Source: Mytilus trossulus
Lineage: Eukaryota > Mollusca > Bivalvia > Mytilida > Mytilidae
Length of the DNA: 64,000 bases
Reading direction: 5' to 3'
Assembly: GCF_036588685.1 (NCBI RefSeq)
Contig: NC_086377.1
Span: forward strand, 79,738,283-79,802,282
Shown: in pieces, positions 37,101 through 43,149 of the stretch
Numbering within the stretch: the stretch's first letter is position 1
How the letters are laid out: every line of letters begins with the position of its first letter
Position numbers and translations under genes: made by a program
Notes under the pieces: generated by a model
Told to the model about the DNA's origin: nothing
Seen by the model: the letters and a program-made list of their open reading frames with translations, nothing else
The model's database searches: none

Positions 37101-39161
37101 TGTTGATGTAAACAGTGTCATTGCTATTTCAAATGTTGGTGTTGAGGTAGAGTGTCATTGGTATGTCACATGTTGGTGTTGACTATAAGAGTGTCATTGT
37201 TATGTCACATGTTGATGTTGGCTATAAGAGTGTCATTGCTATGTCACATGTTGGTGTTGACTATATGAGTGTCATTGCTATGTCACATGTTGGTGTTGAC
37301 TATAAGAGTGTCATTGCTATGTCACATGTTGGTGTTGACTATAATAGTGTCATTGCTATGTCACATGTTGGTGTTGAGCATAAAAGTGTCATTGCTCTGT
37401 CACATGTTGTATGATCAGGTGTCACATGTCATGTTCAGTACAGGAGTAGTAAATGCATGTTGTATGATCAGGTGTCACATGTCATGTTCAGTACAGGAGT
37501 AGTAAATGCATGTTGTATGATCAGGTGTCACATGTCATGTTCAGTACAGGAGTAGTAAATGCATGTTGTATGATCAGGTGTCACATGTCATGTTCAGTAC
37601 AGAAGTGGTAAATGAATGTTGTATGATGTGATGTTACATGTCATGTTCAGTACAAGAGTGGTAAATGCAGGTTTTATGATCAGGTGTCACATGTTATGTT
37701 CAGTACATAAGTGGTTAATATATGTTGTAGAATCAGGTGTCATATGCCATGTTTAGAACAGGGGTGGTCAACGAAAGTTGTATAATCAGGTGTCATGTCT
37801 CAAGTCATGGTCATGCAAGATTTTTTTTTAACCAAAGTTATGTTTTTTGTGTAGAATACTATATATGTTATCTGTATAAATAAAGTAAATCCCAATATTT
37901 CAGTTGTAAACAGTTATGAAGTATCAGACAGCAACTCTTTAACATACAAACTGGAGTGGTACTCATCAGTGTAATGAAGTAAATCACAATATATCATAAT
38001 AGTATGTTTCTTAATATTTTGAAGACAAGAGTATTTGCAATAAATAGAATGTACACTGAATCACTGAACACTAACAAGGGCAGTGTTTAACTGATCCACA
38101 TTATGTGTACTATTATATAGTCTTCGCAATGAACTGTTAAATCTAAAGGCCCGGAGATCAATTTTTGAAATTTTTTGGTTAGATTCTGTTGGCCTGTAGA
38201 TATGATGTTTACAGGCCCAAGAGCAATTTTACAAGCCTGGGCTGCCATTCAGCGTGTATACTTATAATAAATATCTGTAAATGTGTTAAACATTTTACTT
38301 TACTTACACCATCTCTACATTCCAAGTTAGCTCTGTTCTTTACACATAATTCTACCTCTTTTATATTCCCCTCCGCTGCAGCTGTAAGAAGTTTCTGTAA
38401 GCAAAACAAAGCTTTTACATTTTCCTCTAGAACATACAAATGTATTATAAATGTAATAATTGATTTTAACAAGCTACATTTTTACAGTTTCAACCATTCA
38501 ACAGTTTATACCAAATACAGTGATTACCAAGAAGGAGTGAAATTGTTGTCTATAATTTCAGAGTTTTTTTTTAGAAAAGTCTGTAGACAATTGTATTATG
38601 CATCAGTTTTGAGATCAGCTAAAGTTTTTGTTGAGGTTTGTGTTGCTCGGTCTTTAGTTTTCTATGTAATGTTTTGAATATAAAAAGAAGATGAGACAAT
38701 TCTACAAAAATAGACAAAATGACACAGAAAATACCAACTATAGGTCACCGTACAGCCTTCAACATTGTTCAACAATGATCAACTCCAATATGACATAGTC
38801 AGCTATAAAAGACCCAGAAATGACTAATGTCATGAATGTAGACTGTTAAAATTTGATTGTTTTTCATTTTTTTCCATGGCGTTGTCAGATTCTCTTCGAC
38901 TTTAAGAGTTGTGAATGTCCTACAATATCTTACGTTTCTTTTTTTTTGTCTCCTGGAATTTTGTATATTGAAATTCTGTTCACTGTAGTCATTTTGATTT
39001 CTCCTGTTCTCCCCCTGAGAATACACCTGACACTGACTGACTCTGAGAACACTACACACCTGTATCTTTATGTACAGTTTATAGATAACATATGTCACAT
39101 GACATAGGTCACATGACACTGACTTTTGAGAAGAAAAACTTACCCTATCCCAACTTGCCAT
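1309..39161 (-). CDS. Ankyrin-repeat Roc-COR (ROCO family) GTPase gene, 11 exons in window, 3' part missing
   Basis: Exons on the minus strand, 5' to 3': 39144-39167, 38308-38394, 33598-33696, 32709-32807, 31839-31940, 23239-23328, 14363-14438, 7689-7999, 6791-7330, 3159-3265, 1309-1762. Together they give about 660 residues. Residues about 7-165 are ankyrin repeats, residues about 190-510 a Roc GTPase, and the remainder the start of a COR domain. All borders are GT..AG and phases fit, except between exons 8 and 9. ROCO proteins are GTP-binding signalling scaffolds, such as LRRK2, DAPK1 and MFHAS1. The order ankyrin then Roc then COR is closest to DAPK1, but no kinase domain is seen at the N-terminus. 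I infer a cytosolic signalling or innate-immune role. The last exon ends in a donor, so the rest of COR and any C-terminal effector domain lie off the left edge. Confidence 0.85.
2434..2720. repeat. About 74-bp tandem repeat, four units
   Basis: Units begin AAACTGAGCAATTGTT and contain 'gcccgagagtgacacgg'; starts are near 2434, 2507, 2583 and 2656. It lies within the intron between Roc exons 10 and 11. Confidence 0.75.
2743..2876. repeat. About 135-bp dispersed repeat (CCTGTACCAAGTCAGGAATA)
   Basis: Begins ATGCCTGTACCAAGTCAGGA and ends near 'gagttcagtatttttgt'. Two further copies lie side by side at 41879-42012 and 42017-42150. No gene is seen in it. Confidence 0.7.
3159..3265 (-). CDS. Ank-Roc-COR gene, exon 10 (Roc G4 motif)
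   Basis: 107 bp, acceptor attttgtag and donor TTG|GTGAGT. Two bases complete a Val codon with the G left by exon 9. The peptide VFLQYWVNSILTYC, then ILFVATHKDKVPL, contains the G4 guanine-specificity motif THKD. It leaves phase 0 and joins exon 11 cleanly. Confidence 0.88.
3266..3757. other. Intronic sequence with little recognisable content
   Basis: Starts with a degenerate copy of the mollusc repeat 5' end ('ttgtctatgtgaatattaaacaaagg') at about 3315-3350. After that I see only AT-rich sequence. Confidence 0.4.
3758..4990. repeat. 147-bp-unit repeat tract (AATGAGGTCAAGGTCAGAT family)
   Basis: A 5' module (GTGCACACACTGAAATTTCT, 'atgttgatagtccta') is followed by about six diverged tandem units built around 'ccatgaaaatgaggtcaaggtcagat', 'gacatgtacacc' and 'ccaaatatagttgacc'. 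It ends in a unique-looking 3' module ('gaaccctgaacagt') shared with 39340-39420. The same family occurs at 17205-18410, 29938-30270, 52710-52800 and 59391-59790. Confidence 0.8.
5050..5476. repeat. 35-bp minisatellite (TTGCTATTGCGCAATACTGTG)
   Basis: About 12 units of roughly 35 bp with 'gcgcaatactgtgcaattgaatatttcttgctatt'-type sequence. Each unit carries a small palindrome (ATTGCGCAAT). Open frames on both strands here are by-products of the repeat. Confidence 0.85.
5477..6010. repeat. Degenerate tandem repeat (GGCCCCTTATTCC family)
   Basis: Three irregular units contain 'tttttggcccct(t/a)attcc', 'ttaccccc' and 'ttccctttgtg'. It directly follows the 35-bp minisatellite and probably belongs to the same composite element, which fades out near 'acgaccgcaaaaatgtgatg'. 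Confidence 0.6.
6172..6392. mobile_element. 221-bp palindromic MITE with TACCGTATAGCGGG ends
   Basis: Left terminus TACCGTATAGCGGGTTATTT and right terminus CCCGCTATACGGTA are perfect inverses over 14 bp. The interior is enriched in 'ttttcgcgg' and 'gcgaaaat', also inversely arranged. A 2-bp TA or AT target duplication is compatible. No coding capacity. Confidence 0.85.
6791..7330 (-). CDS. Ank-Roc-COR gene, exon 9 (Roc insertion and G3 motif)
   Basis: About 180 codons. The acceptor is ggttttgacag (or seven bases further in, CCTGCAG); the donor is GCAG|GTAATA. The first 120 residues are an acidic run (EEEEESEL), a serine/alanine-rich stretch and a basic charged helix (KKMKTRMTKEEIRKKMEK). The canonical G3 motif follows, as IFWDFGGQYVYLTTHQTF (D near residue 422), then ALFLVVFDG. 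G1 and G3 are thus about 195 residues apart, against about 50 in LRRK2 Roc, so this exon carries a large insertion. The 5' border is the uncertain one. Confidence 0.85.
7689..7999 (-). CDS. Ank-Roc-COR gene, exon 8 (Roc G1/P-loop)
   Basis: Acceptor tttttttag; first bases AT complete the Asp codon from exon 7. It encodes the start of the Roc GTPase with a clear Walker A motif, GQFSVGKST (about residues 222-230), followed by TLVKLLAGEI. A later ILVDPGEKGY segment is not the G3 motif, which lies in exon 9. The best-looking donor is TCA|GTAGAG at 7687-7688, leaving phase 0. Exon 9 acceptors need phase 1 or 2, so the true 3' border may instead be GAT|GTTATA, or a small exon is missing between them. 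Confidence 0.85.
9590..10750. repeat. Homogeneous 56-bp array with 336-bp higher-order period
   Basis: Unit GTTGATGTATGAATCTGGTT followed by 'atatgttgatatgtaagtgtgtcaatatgtcaatgt'. Diagnostic variants recur 336 bp (six units) apart: 'atgagtctgg' near 10015 and 10351, 'aataggtcaat' near 10051 and 10387, 'gatgcatgaatc' near 10124 and 10460. This indicates recent block duplication. Confidence 0.85.
12031..12935. mobile_element. Non-satellite insert in the array, hAT-like termini
   Basis: Begins CAGACCTCGACAATAACGCT and ends, reverse complemented, with CAGGCCTGTACC then 'acaataac' and 'acttgtcc', an imperfect inverted arrangement. Many 'ggacaagta' / 'tacttgtcc' words lie near both ends. No transposase frame is present. 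A clear target duplication was not found. Confidence 0.5.
13632..13930 (-). mobile_element. Retroelement tail, family A (3' end at left)
   Basis: Starts TTGAGAATGGAAATGGGGAA and contains 'gtcaaagagacaacaaccaccat', 'cttcaatgtagcgagaaattcc' and 'tcctgacttgggacaggcgc'. Homologous to 27668-28495 and, in the opposite orientation, to 14611-15023. It lacks the 5' part, as expected of reverse-transcribed copies. It degenerates past 13930. Confidence 0.7.
14363..14438 (-). CDS. Ank-Roc-COR gene, exon 7 (linker between ankyrin and Roc)
   Basis: 76 bp, acceptor cttttgtag and donor GAAG|GTAATT. It enters in phase 0 and leaves one base, which completes a GAT codon with exon 8. The peptide TVMSKTSPEVTPDTHLQEPA followed by APVVE is proline/threonine-rich, as expected of a flexible interdomain linker. 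Confidence 0.8.
14515..15275. repeat. GTTGAG-rich minisatellite, split by a family A copy
   Basis: 14515-14605 contains 'agttgagggctag' repeats. 15030-15275 contains 'gttgagcaaaagttgagcaatt' repeats. The middle (14611-15023) is a plus-oriented family A retroelement tail ending 'ccatttccattctcaatttt'. Confidence 0.65.
15276..16103. other. AT-rich intronic sequence, no gene seen
   Basis: No exon-like segment, no TIRs and no recognised repeat in this stretch, apart from a short degenerate family B trace at about 16075-16105 ('gccaataagacatctatccac'). Confidence 0.4.
16106..16150. repeat. (TA)n microsatellite
   Basis: About 45 bp of uninterrupted alternating AT. It falls next to a degenerate family B retroelement tail. 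Confidence 0.95.
17205..18410. mobile_element. 147-bp-unit repeat element with inverted end modules
   Basis: The left module contains AAATGTCTCGCCTGCTTTAC (17226 onward), the right end TCACAGGCGAGACAAAAAT (about 18395-18413). TGTCTCGCCTG and CAGGCGAGACA are inverse. Between them are about six tandem units of 145-147 bp ('accaatgaaccatgaaaatgagg' and so on). No coding sequence; minus-strand open frames simply reflect the period, which is close to a multiple of three. Confidence 0.75.
18420..18990. repeat. Tandem repeat with CAATAACTCAAAA units
   Basis: Three diverged units share 'acaaaatactcaataactcaaaa', 'tcatcaccaaaaagt' and 'tttttgagatacggcgcaacatg'. It ends at a 'ccggacagacagacagacaccgg' palindrome-like cap (18957-18980). 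Confidence 0.65.
19215..19515. mobile_element. 300-bp dispersed element with ACGGACGGACG tail
   Basis: Begins AAGAATGTGTCCACAGTACA and ends 'ctactactatcgtagatggggcat'. A GACAGACGGACGG-rich microsatellite lies near its 3' end. The flanking Helentron-like module resumes immediately afterwards ('gactataaagggcaataactcc'). Related copies are at 75-1030 and 59036-59390. Confidence 0.65.
19673..20621 (+). mobile_element. pearl-like non-autonomous element, five 160-bp core units
   Basis: Begins AACAAGAGGCTTTCACAACG, has five tandem core units of about 160 bp ('tttcaagaaccattactcctgaacggtaaaagtc'), then a CCGCCCGCCCGCCCGCCG tract, and ends 'cacaaaaatccggtt'. The ends carry inverse 'aaccggattt' / 'aaatccggtt'. 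Tandem 160-bp cores plus a tail microsatellite match the bivalve pearl family. It sits precisely inside a copy of the ~500-bp module ('ataataacc' left, 'aaaaactgcaaaaatgtcc' right). Confidence 0.75.
20640..22950 (+). repeat. About 500-bp tandem modules, four to five copies
   Basis: Starts of 'gactataaag(g/t)gcaataactcct' lie near 20983, 21490, 21990 and 22481. Each module carries 'ggggcagcaacccaacaac', 'ctctaaatgctttggttttt', 'gccatggcggccatcttgg' and 'tttcagaggagaagattttt'. This is the body of the Helentron-like element. Confidence 0.85.
22974..23001 (+). terminator. 3' terminal hairpin of the Helentron-like element
   Basis: GCCAAGTGA at 22974-22982 pairs with TCACTTGGC at 22993-23001 around a short 'tgggaaaagc' loop. 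It directly follows an (ACG/ACGG)n tract (22951-22973). A microsatellite plus hairpin at the 3' end is diagnostic of Helentron-type rolling-circle elements, where it acts as the transposition stop signal. Confidence 0.75.
23239..23328 (-). CDS. Ank-Roc-COR gene, exon 6 (last ankyrin half-repeat plus basic linker)
   Basis: 30 codons, phase 0-0, acceptor gtatttcag and donor AAG|GTAAAT. It begins GKTPYDLVIIGSYDKGERKR, the capping half of an ankyrin repeat, and runs into a lysine/glutamate-rich helix ending VMDFLK. It lies just right of the Helentron-like block, in an otherwise repeat-filled intron. Confidence 0.88.
27668..28495 (-). mobile_element. Retroelement tail, family A, longest copy
   Basis: On the minus strand the 3' terminus is TTTCCATTCTCAATTTTATT. 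Upstream lie a roughly 600-bp 3' UTR and the end of an open frame. It shares the UTR with 13632-13930, 14611-15023 and 50640-50730. All copies end at the same 3' point and differ at the 5' side, the mark of target-primed reverse transcription. Confidence 0.7.
28310..28470 (-). pseudogene. C-terminal remnant of a retroelement ORF
   Basis: Open in one minus frame with stop TAA at 28310-28312. The peptide includes PLNRLIKKGYNYDTVVKSLK, then GVNIESLIRSLRRN. This helical, basic C-terminus looks like the tail of a reverse-transcriptase ORF (Penelope-like or other). I cannot assign the family without a search. It is truncated upstream by a stop and by the palindromic tract. Confidence 0.5.
28500..28920. 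repeat. AT-rich palindromic tract (TAAGATATCTTA)
   Basis: About 15 occurrences of 'agatatct(t)' separated by 10-25 AT-rich bases. Each is a perfect palindrome, so the region can form multiple cruciforms. No gene. Confidence 0.85.
29938..30270. repeat. 3' part of a 147-bp-family element
   Basis: Contains 'gaggtcaagtgaaaactgtctgactg', 'caaatatagttat', 'ccatgaaaatgaggtcaaggac' and a terminal 'aaagtcgcaggctcgacaaaaa', which parallels the end of the 17205-18410 copy. It abuts the 59-bp minisatellite. Confidence 0.65.
30575..31345 (+). mobile_element. pearl-like element, second copy, four 160-bp core units
   Basis: Same ends as the copy at 19673-20621 ('aacaagaggctgtcacaac' and 'cacaaaaatccggtt'). 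Core repeats start near 30642, 30802, 30964 and 31125. A CCGCCCGCCCGCC-type tract lies near 31268-31300. No coding sequence. Confidence 0.75.
31346..31838. other. Intronic sequence, no gene seen
   Basis: AT-rich sequence between the pearl-like copy and ankyrin exon 5. I see a possible 'gagaataaaatatctatctatct' retroelement-like tail at about 31790-31815 but nothing else. Confidence 0.35.
31839..31940 (-). CDS. Ank-Roc-COR gene, exon 5 (ankyrin repeat)
   Basis: 34 codons, phase 0-0: DGETALHLAARNGQIDVTKC, then LIDQGCSPWVKTLE. This is a canonical ankyrin consensus (G-x-T-A-L-H-L-A-A-x-N-G). Acceptor ttgttatag, donor GAG|GTAACA. Confidence 0.9.
32709..32807 (-). CDS. Ank-Roc-COR gene, exon 4 (ankyrin repeat, duplicated exon)
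   Basis: 33 codons, phase 0-0: RGWTPLMLAAVNGHLEVVTY, then LVTHGSQLDATSK. Acceptor tattacag, donor AAG|GTAATG. It is a sister of the exon at 33598-33696. Differences cluster in the first half of the repeat (WTPLMLAAVNGH against MTPLIWAAARGR); the second half is nearly identical. Confidence 0.9.
33598..33696 (-). CDS. Ank-Roc-COR gene, exon 3 (ankyrin repeat, duplicated exon)
   Basis: 33 codons, phase 0-0, one complete ankyrin repeat: GMTPLIWAAARGRLEVVTYL, then VTHGSQLDATDL. Acceptor tattacag, donor CTG|GTAATG. It is almost the same as the exon 889 bp away at 32709-32807, and the surrounding intron is duplicated as well. One exon encodes one repeat, so such a duplication adds a repeat without disturbing the frame. 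Confidence 0.9.
35655..35783. repeat. Inverted block within the 39-bp minisatellite
   Basis: Here the array reads as its reverse complement ('acatgtgacagcaatgatactcatatgctcaacacc'). Both borders return to the forward orientation, so each edge forms an inverted repeat with its neighbour. Confidence 0.85.
36795..37079 (-). mobile_element. Retroelement tail, family B
   Basis: Contains AAGAAGATGTGTTATGATTG, 'ccaatgagacaactatcca', 'gttcaccgtacggccttcaacaatgagcaaagcccataccg' and 'ggctcctgacttgggccaggcaca'. On the minus strand it ends '...ggcaatcataacacatcttctttttt'. Other copies, of varied length but with the same 3' end, are at 38680-38850, 39204-39300, 40380-40575 and 43150-43360. Confidence 0.75.
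37395..37790. repeat. 53-bp minisatellite (GTATGATCAGGTGTCACATG)
   Basis: About seven units of 'gttgtatgatcaggtgtcacatgtcatgttcagtacaggagtagtaaatgcat'. The first four are near identical and later ones are diverged. Confidence 0.9.
38308..38394 (-). CDS. Ank-Roc-COR gene, exon 2 (first ankyrin repeat)
   Basis: 29 codons, phase 0 at both ends, acceptor tgcttacag and donor GGT|GTAAGT. The peptide contains LLTAAAEGNIKEVELCVKN followed by ANLECRDG, a typical ankyrin helix-loop-helix ending. It continues directly into the G-M-T-P-L start of the next repeat. Confidence 0.85.
38680..38850 (-). mobile_element. Retroelement tail, family B, diverged copy
   Basis: Contains 'agaagatgagacaattctacaaaa', 'ggtcaccgtacagccttcaac' and 'gacatagtcagctataaaag', parallel to 36795-37079. 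It lies in the intron between ankyrin-gene exons 1 and 2. Confidence 0.65.
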
Positions 39162-39167
39162 TATATC
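39144..39167 (-). CDS. Ank-Roc-COR gene, exon 1 (start codon exon)
   Basis: A 24-bp exon with acceptor ...tttacag and donor AGG|GTAAGT. The ATG is at 39159-39161 and is followed by ASWDR. It joins in phase 0 to the next exon, giving a short N-terminus directly before the first ankyrin-like helix (KLLTAAAEG). Because an acceptor precedes it, a 5' non-coding exon should lie further right; I did not find it. The ATG could instead be internal if an upstream coding exon exists. Confidence 0.6.
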
Positions 39168-39203
39168 CTGTAAAAGAAAATGAAATCATTGTATATTTAT
39201 AAA

Positions 39204-39430
39204 AATAAGGAGATATGATTACCAATGAGACAACTATCCACTTAAGTTCAAATGAAGTGGATGTAAGCAATTATAGGCAACGGTAGGGCCTTCAACAATA
39301 AGAACAAGAGGCTGTCAAGTGACAGCAAACTGGATTTTCCTGCATAGGTCGAACCCTGAACAGTTGAACAAGTATGGACACAACATTTAAGCTTAAAACA
39401 GCTCTGAATTTGGATTCTGATTGAATATTT
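39204..39430. repeat. Family B tail joined to an AACAAGAGGCTGTCA module
   Basis: 39204-39300 is a family B tail ('gattaccaatgagacaactatcca', 'gggccttcaacaat'). From 39302 on, AACAAGAGGCTGTCAAGTGA resembles the 5' end of pearl-like elements. It is followed by 'gaaccctgaacagttgaac', as also seen at 4888-4905. Confidence 0.55.
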
Positions 39431-40379
39431 ATAATAGATTATTTTCTAATTAAGAGGGAATGCCACGAACCATCAAGCTTCCTCCCTAAAATTTATTGAA
39501 ACTACATTTTTAATTAATAATGAAAATGATATTTGCAAATCTGAAACACAAACAGGATCATGTAAAAAAATAAACATTAACACACACAGCAAAAATGAAT
39601 TACCACATAACAACTGTGACATCTACCTTCATAACGCACATGACTTTAAAATAAGGTCAAAAATAAATGTTGATGTTAGCATTACTCAGGTCAGGAACAC
39701 TACCTTATATGGAAATGCATGCATTAGCATACTTATGTTCTCGCACGTGTAATTGTTTATTTACGTGTGACGCAATTTATTGTTATCTGGTTTTTTTACC
39801 AATCCACTAAATGAGCAACAATGCATTATGGACTACTACGTGTTTACAATCAACCAAGAACATGTGCTTCTTACTTAAATACAACACATTTTGTCGTGCA
39901 ATGCGGGATTAACAATTTGGCTTAGTTTTTCATTTTTTGTATCCACATTTATAGTTCGTGATATAAAGTATTGGTTCCATGCTCAGATTAATGAAGAGTT
40001 CTTTCTATGCAAAGAAAAAGTGTTTGATTTACCAGATATATAGCTATTCACGTGTTTGATGATGACATGCAGAATTCATGTATTTGTCCACCAGACAGCA
40101 ACAAAACACAGTGAAAAACACAATTACACATAAGACAAACATACAAGTGTAAAGTTACCCGTAGATTAGAGCCGATGCTAATATTCATGAGTGCAGAAAC
40201 TTTCGTATAGATAGTTAAAGAGAAATGTGTGATCCATGAATTTTGTGTTCATACAAAAGACGAAGACTAAGAGTTTGTCAAGTATCTGATGGGGTCACTA
40301 AACTTTTTGGGTTTAAAAATATATATTGCACCTACTTTTATGTTTAAAAAGTAATTTGAATCGAGGACAAAATGTGTTT
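39431..40379. other. Sequence upstream of the ankyrin-Roc gene, no gene seen
   Basis: AT-rich; I could not identify a promoter, a 5' non-coding exon or a recognised repeat. Since exon 1 has an acceptor, a transcription start further right or within the transposon-rich region is possible. Confidence 0.35.
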
Positions 40380-40575
40380 ATATATTTGTCTTTAAGAGAC
40401 AATAGCGTATAATCATCAATCGTGGCCATTAATAGCCGACTATACGGTATGGGGTTTTCTCATTGTTGAAGGCGTTACAGTTGCCTTTCATTACTTACAT
40501 CCACTGTATGTGTGCTTAAGTGGATAGTTGTCCCATTTGGCAATCATACCCCATCTCCTTATTTTTGTATATAAA
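40380..40575 (+). mobile_element. Retroelement tail, family B, plus orientation
   Basis: Contains 'actatacggtatggggttttctcattgttgaaggc', 'agtggatagttgtccca' and 'ggcaatcataccccatctcc', the inverse of the copy at 36795-37079. Confidence 0.65.
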
Positions 40576-40809
40576 CATCCCTCAGAAGTTCGGCTTTCCA
40601 TTATAAAGTGTTTACATACATGACAGTGTTTACAAAAAAGTATTGATTTTTGACATATTTCAGTATTTGGCACTTTCAAACTGTTCCCTTTGCTCTGACG
40701 GTAGTGGAAAAAAACTGTTGTTTCATATGGTTTTCGTCTTTGCTAAGATTTTTTTTCAAATGGAGATATTAGATTTTTAAAATTTTTAACGGACTCGTAC
40801 TCGAACATT

Positions 40810-40863
40810 CACTGTGCTTAAACGGCCGTGGGTAACTTAAGTTACCCACAGCCCAAGATGGAG
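40810..40863 (+). repeat. Left terminal inverted repeat of the transposase-exonuclease element
   Basis: CACTGTGCTTAAACGG, then a palindromic core around CTTAAG, then AAGATGGAG. It matches the inverse of 50323-50376. The palindrome could bind a dimeric protein, or let each end fold on itself. Confidence 0.88.
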
Positions 40864-41878
40864 GACTCTAAACTCATTGAGATGATAGTTGATACGAAAT
40901 CTACTTTTTGGAACGTTCTTCATGATCTATGTTAATATTGATAGGACTATTGAATAAAGAAATCACTTACCATCACTACAAATGTGTTAATTTTGATTTC
41001 ACTTAAACGCAAGGCCAACTTTTAAAAAATGCATAAGAGGTCCGTAACTCATAAGTCAAAAATAATCAGACTGTCCGTAACTTTATTTTCCGATGTGGGT
41101 AACTTTTATTTAAAAATTGTAAGATTAATAATTTCAACAGTTTAAGGACAATAAACACTATCAAACCTCTTAATTATTACATAGATTAGTACAATAACGA
41201 TATGCTTCAAAATAAACAAGAGAAAAAAGACCACAGCTATAAAAAAGCAAACCAGAGTGTCACGGATTTTCCGTTAATTTTTTAAAAATTATTCCCGTAA
41301 ACGGGATCTGACGGTACGGCGAAATTTATCTTTCATTCTTTTAGCTTTTTAGATTGTTCACTGATGACTCCTTTGTCTTTGTAGCCGAGGAAAAACATTG
41401 ATACCCTTTGCTTTAAATAATTTCTTATTGTTAGCCAAACAAGTTTGGTCTCTTCACTATATCTAGTGTAATGTGTTGTTGACTGTGAAAATGCCAATAT
41501 CTAAAGAGAAGATGGAAGGCTTTATTGTTGAACAGATGTCAGTTTATTATAGCAATAAAGGTAGATTTAAAATCTTCTAAAAGTGTCATTGACCTCATGA
41601 ATTCAATAAGATCGGGTATCAAATCATACATATCTTCTTTAGAGGTTTGGAGGATTCATCTATGTATTTCTGCTAAGGATTGCCATTTGAATTTGATTTT
41701 CATATGTTCACTATTACTGAATGGTTTTAAAGCCTTTAGTAATTTCCACAGTTGGAAGTGGTGAGATTTTTAACTTGCATGTCCTGTTTTTTCATCTAAA
41801 CTTAAGCAGTTAACAATCTATAAGGACAGAAGAATGTAAGATACATTAATTTTGCCGTACAATTTTCTACTTAAGAAA

Positions 41879-42150
41879 ATGCCTGTACCAAGTCAGGAAT
41901 ATGGCAGTTGTGATACATCGTTTGAGGGGTTTGACCTTTGGATTTGTCTATTTGATAAGGGACTTTCATTTTTGAGTTTTCTTCAGAGTTCAGTATTTTT
42001 GTAATTTTATTTTTTAAATGCCTGTACCAAGTCAGGAATATGACCGTTCTTTTCCATTCGTTTGGCGTGTTAATTTGAGCTTTTGGCTTTGCAATTCGAT
42101 AAAGGACTTCCCTTTTTGAATATTCCTATAAGTTCGGTATTTTTGTTATT
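41879..42150. repeat. Two side-by-side copies of a 135-bp dispersed repeat
   Basis: Both begin 'atgcctgtaccaagtcaggaatatg' and end 'agttc(a/g)gtatttttgt'. The first runs about 41879-42012, the second about 42017-42150. A third copy is at 2743-2876. Confidence 0.7.
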
Positions 42151-42195
42151 TATCCATTTTTAAAATAATTTCTTCCACGAAAAAAGATTCTTTGA

Positions 42196-42286
42196 AAGTT
42201 ACGGACATCATGGTAAAGTTACGGACATCACTATCGGTAGAAGGAAAAAAGTTACGGACAAGTTGTTTTCAAGTTACGGACATCAT
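42196..42286 (+). promoter_or_regulatory. Four AAGTTACGGACATCA repeats upstream of the transposase gene
   Basis: The word GTTACGGACA occurs four times in about 90 bp (near 42198, 42218, 42251 and 42273), three with full ACATCA endings. Inverse copies (TCCGTAAC) lie near 41040 and 41073. This is about 180-260 bp before the transposase start codon. They look like protein-binding sites, either subterminal transposase sites or a promoter element; this is inference. Confidence 0.55.
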
Positions 42287-42460
42287 AATTGTTTTGGAAA
42301 ATGGTAATCGTTTGTGTTATAGTATGTAACCACGTATTACATTGCAGGGCATATCCAACAGTTTCAGGGGAGGTAATAACAAACGAAAACGACGTCTATT
42401 GTTTCCCGTAATTTAACGTTGTTTAAACGACGTCATAACGGAATCACCATTGGAATTGCC

Positions 42461-42875
42461 ATGGCCGTCGGGAAAAGGCGGTTTCTTTCCTCAAAGGAAA
42501 GGACACGGCGGGAATCTGCAAAAAAGCTAATTGAGAATATAAATGGAAATAGAAATGAAATCTTCAAAGTTGATCAACAAATCGCTGATAAACCTGTCAT
42601 TAACATAGACCAAGACGATACAGATGTAACATGGAAAGATGGTCGGCGCCTAGTTGAGCTTTCATTACTAGCCGAAGCTTTGAAAGCTTGCGTGGGTTGT
42701 GGCTCAAACTTAAAATTGCATAATACTATTAACGAACAAAGATTTGGATTTGCCAGTATATTGAACATTTCTTGTGAAAAATGTGGAGACGTGACTGCTA
42801 TACCAACCAGCAAAAGACATTTCACTGGACAACGAGGACCTGGCGCATTTGACATAAATACCAAAATGGCACTAG
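42461..42875 (+). CDS. Mutator-like transposase, exon 1
   Basis: The start at 42461 is in a GCCATGG context; an in-frame ATG at 42419 is possible but weaker. The donor is CTAG|GTATGA, leaving one base. The 138-residue product has a basic N-terminus (GKRRFLSSKERTRRE), then WKDGRRLVELSLLAEALKAC, and two CxxC pairs (C77/C80 and C105/C108) that form a zinc ribbon, then GPGAFDINTKMALG. The W-x-DGRR-x-VEL start, the zinc ribbon and the FDIN-x-K-x-ALG end are what I know from the animal 'Mutator-like transposase domain' family. Confidence 0.85.
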
Positions 42876-43149
42876 GTATGATTATACAAATAAATCGCAT
42901 CTTTCATTTATATTAGCGTGATCCCATATTTAATCATTACCCAATTTTACCCCTCCCGCATTATAAAATAACTGCAATCATCTCGATCATTATAGACCAT
43001 CCGTTATTTAAAATAAATTTCAATACAGTATAGAACAACGAAAACAGATGCGTAATGATTGATTATTGCAATTTTTACATAAGAATGCAACACAAATTGC
43101 ATTCAAATAATCACCAAACTCTATGTGTTACATATTTGTTTTTCGTTAT

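Larger units (their letters stand above)
34560..37420. repeat. 39-bp minisatellite (GTCATTGCTATGTCACATGT)
   Basis: Unit 'gtcattgctatgtcacatgttggtgttgactataagagt', about 65 copies over 2.9 kb. It is interrupted by an inverted block (35655-35783) and a family B retroelement tail (36795-37079). Since 39 is a multiple of three, long frames with MSHVGVDYKSVIA-type repeats appear. They lie antisense within an intron of the Roc gene and have no start or splice support, so I do not call them genes. Confidence 0.9.

Noticed and set aside
34560..37420. CRISPR-like array
   Set aside because: The whole 39-bp unit repeats without unique spacers, and the sequence is eukaryotic with spliced genes. It is a minisatellite.
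34531..37502. Many overlapping plus-strand frames with MSHVGVDYKSVIA-type peptide repeats
   Set aside because: They arise because the 39-bp minisatellite period is a multiple of three and stop-free in several frames. No splice sites, conserved ends or domain; they lie antisense in an intron.
38189..38677. 162-codon plus frame opposite ankyrin exon 2
   Set aside because: Overlaps a well supported exon on the other strand, with no recognisable domain and low-complexity composition.
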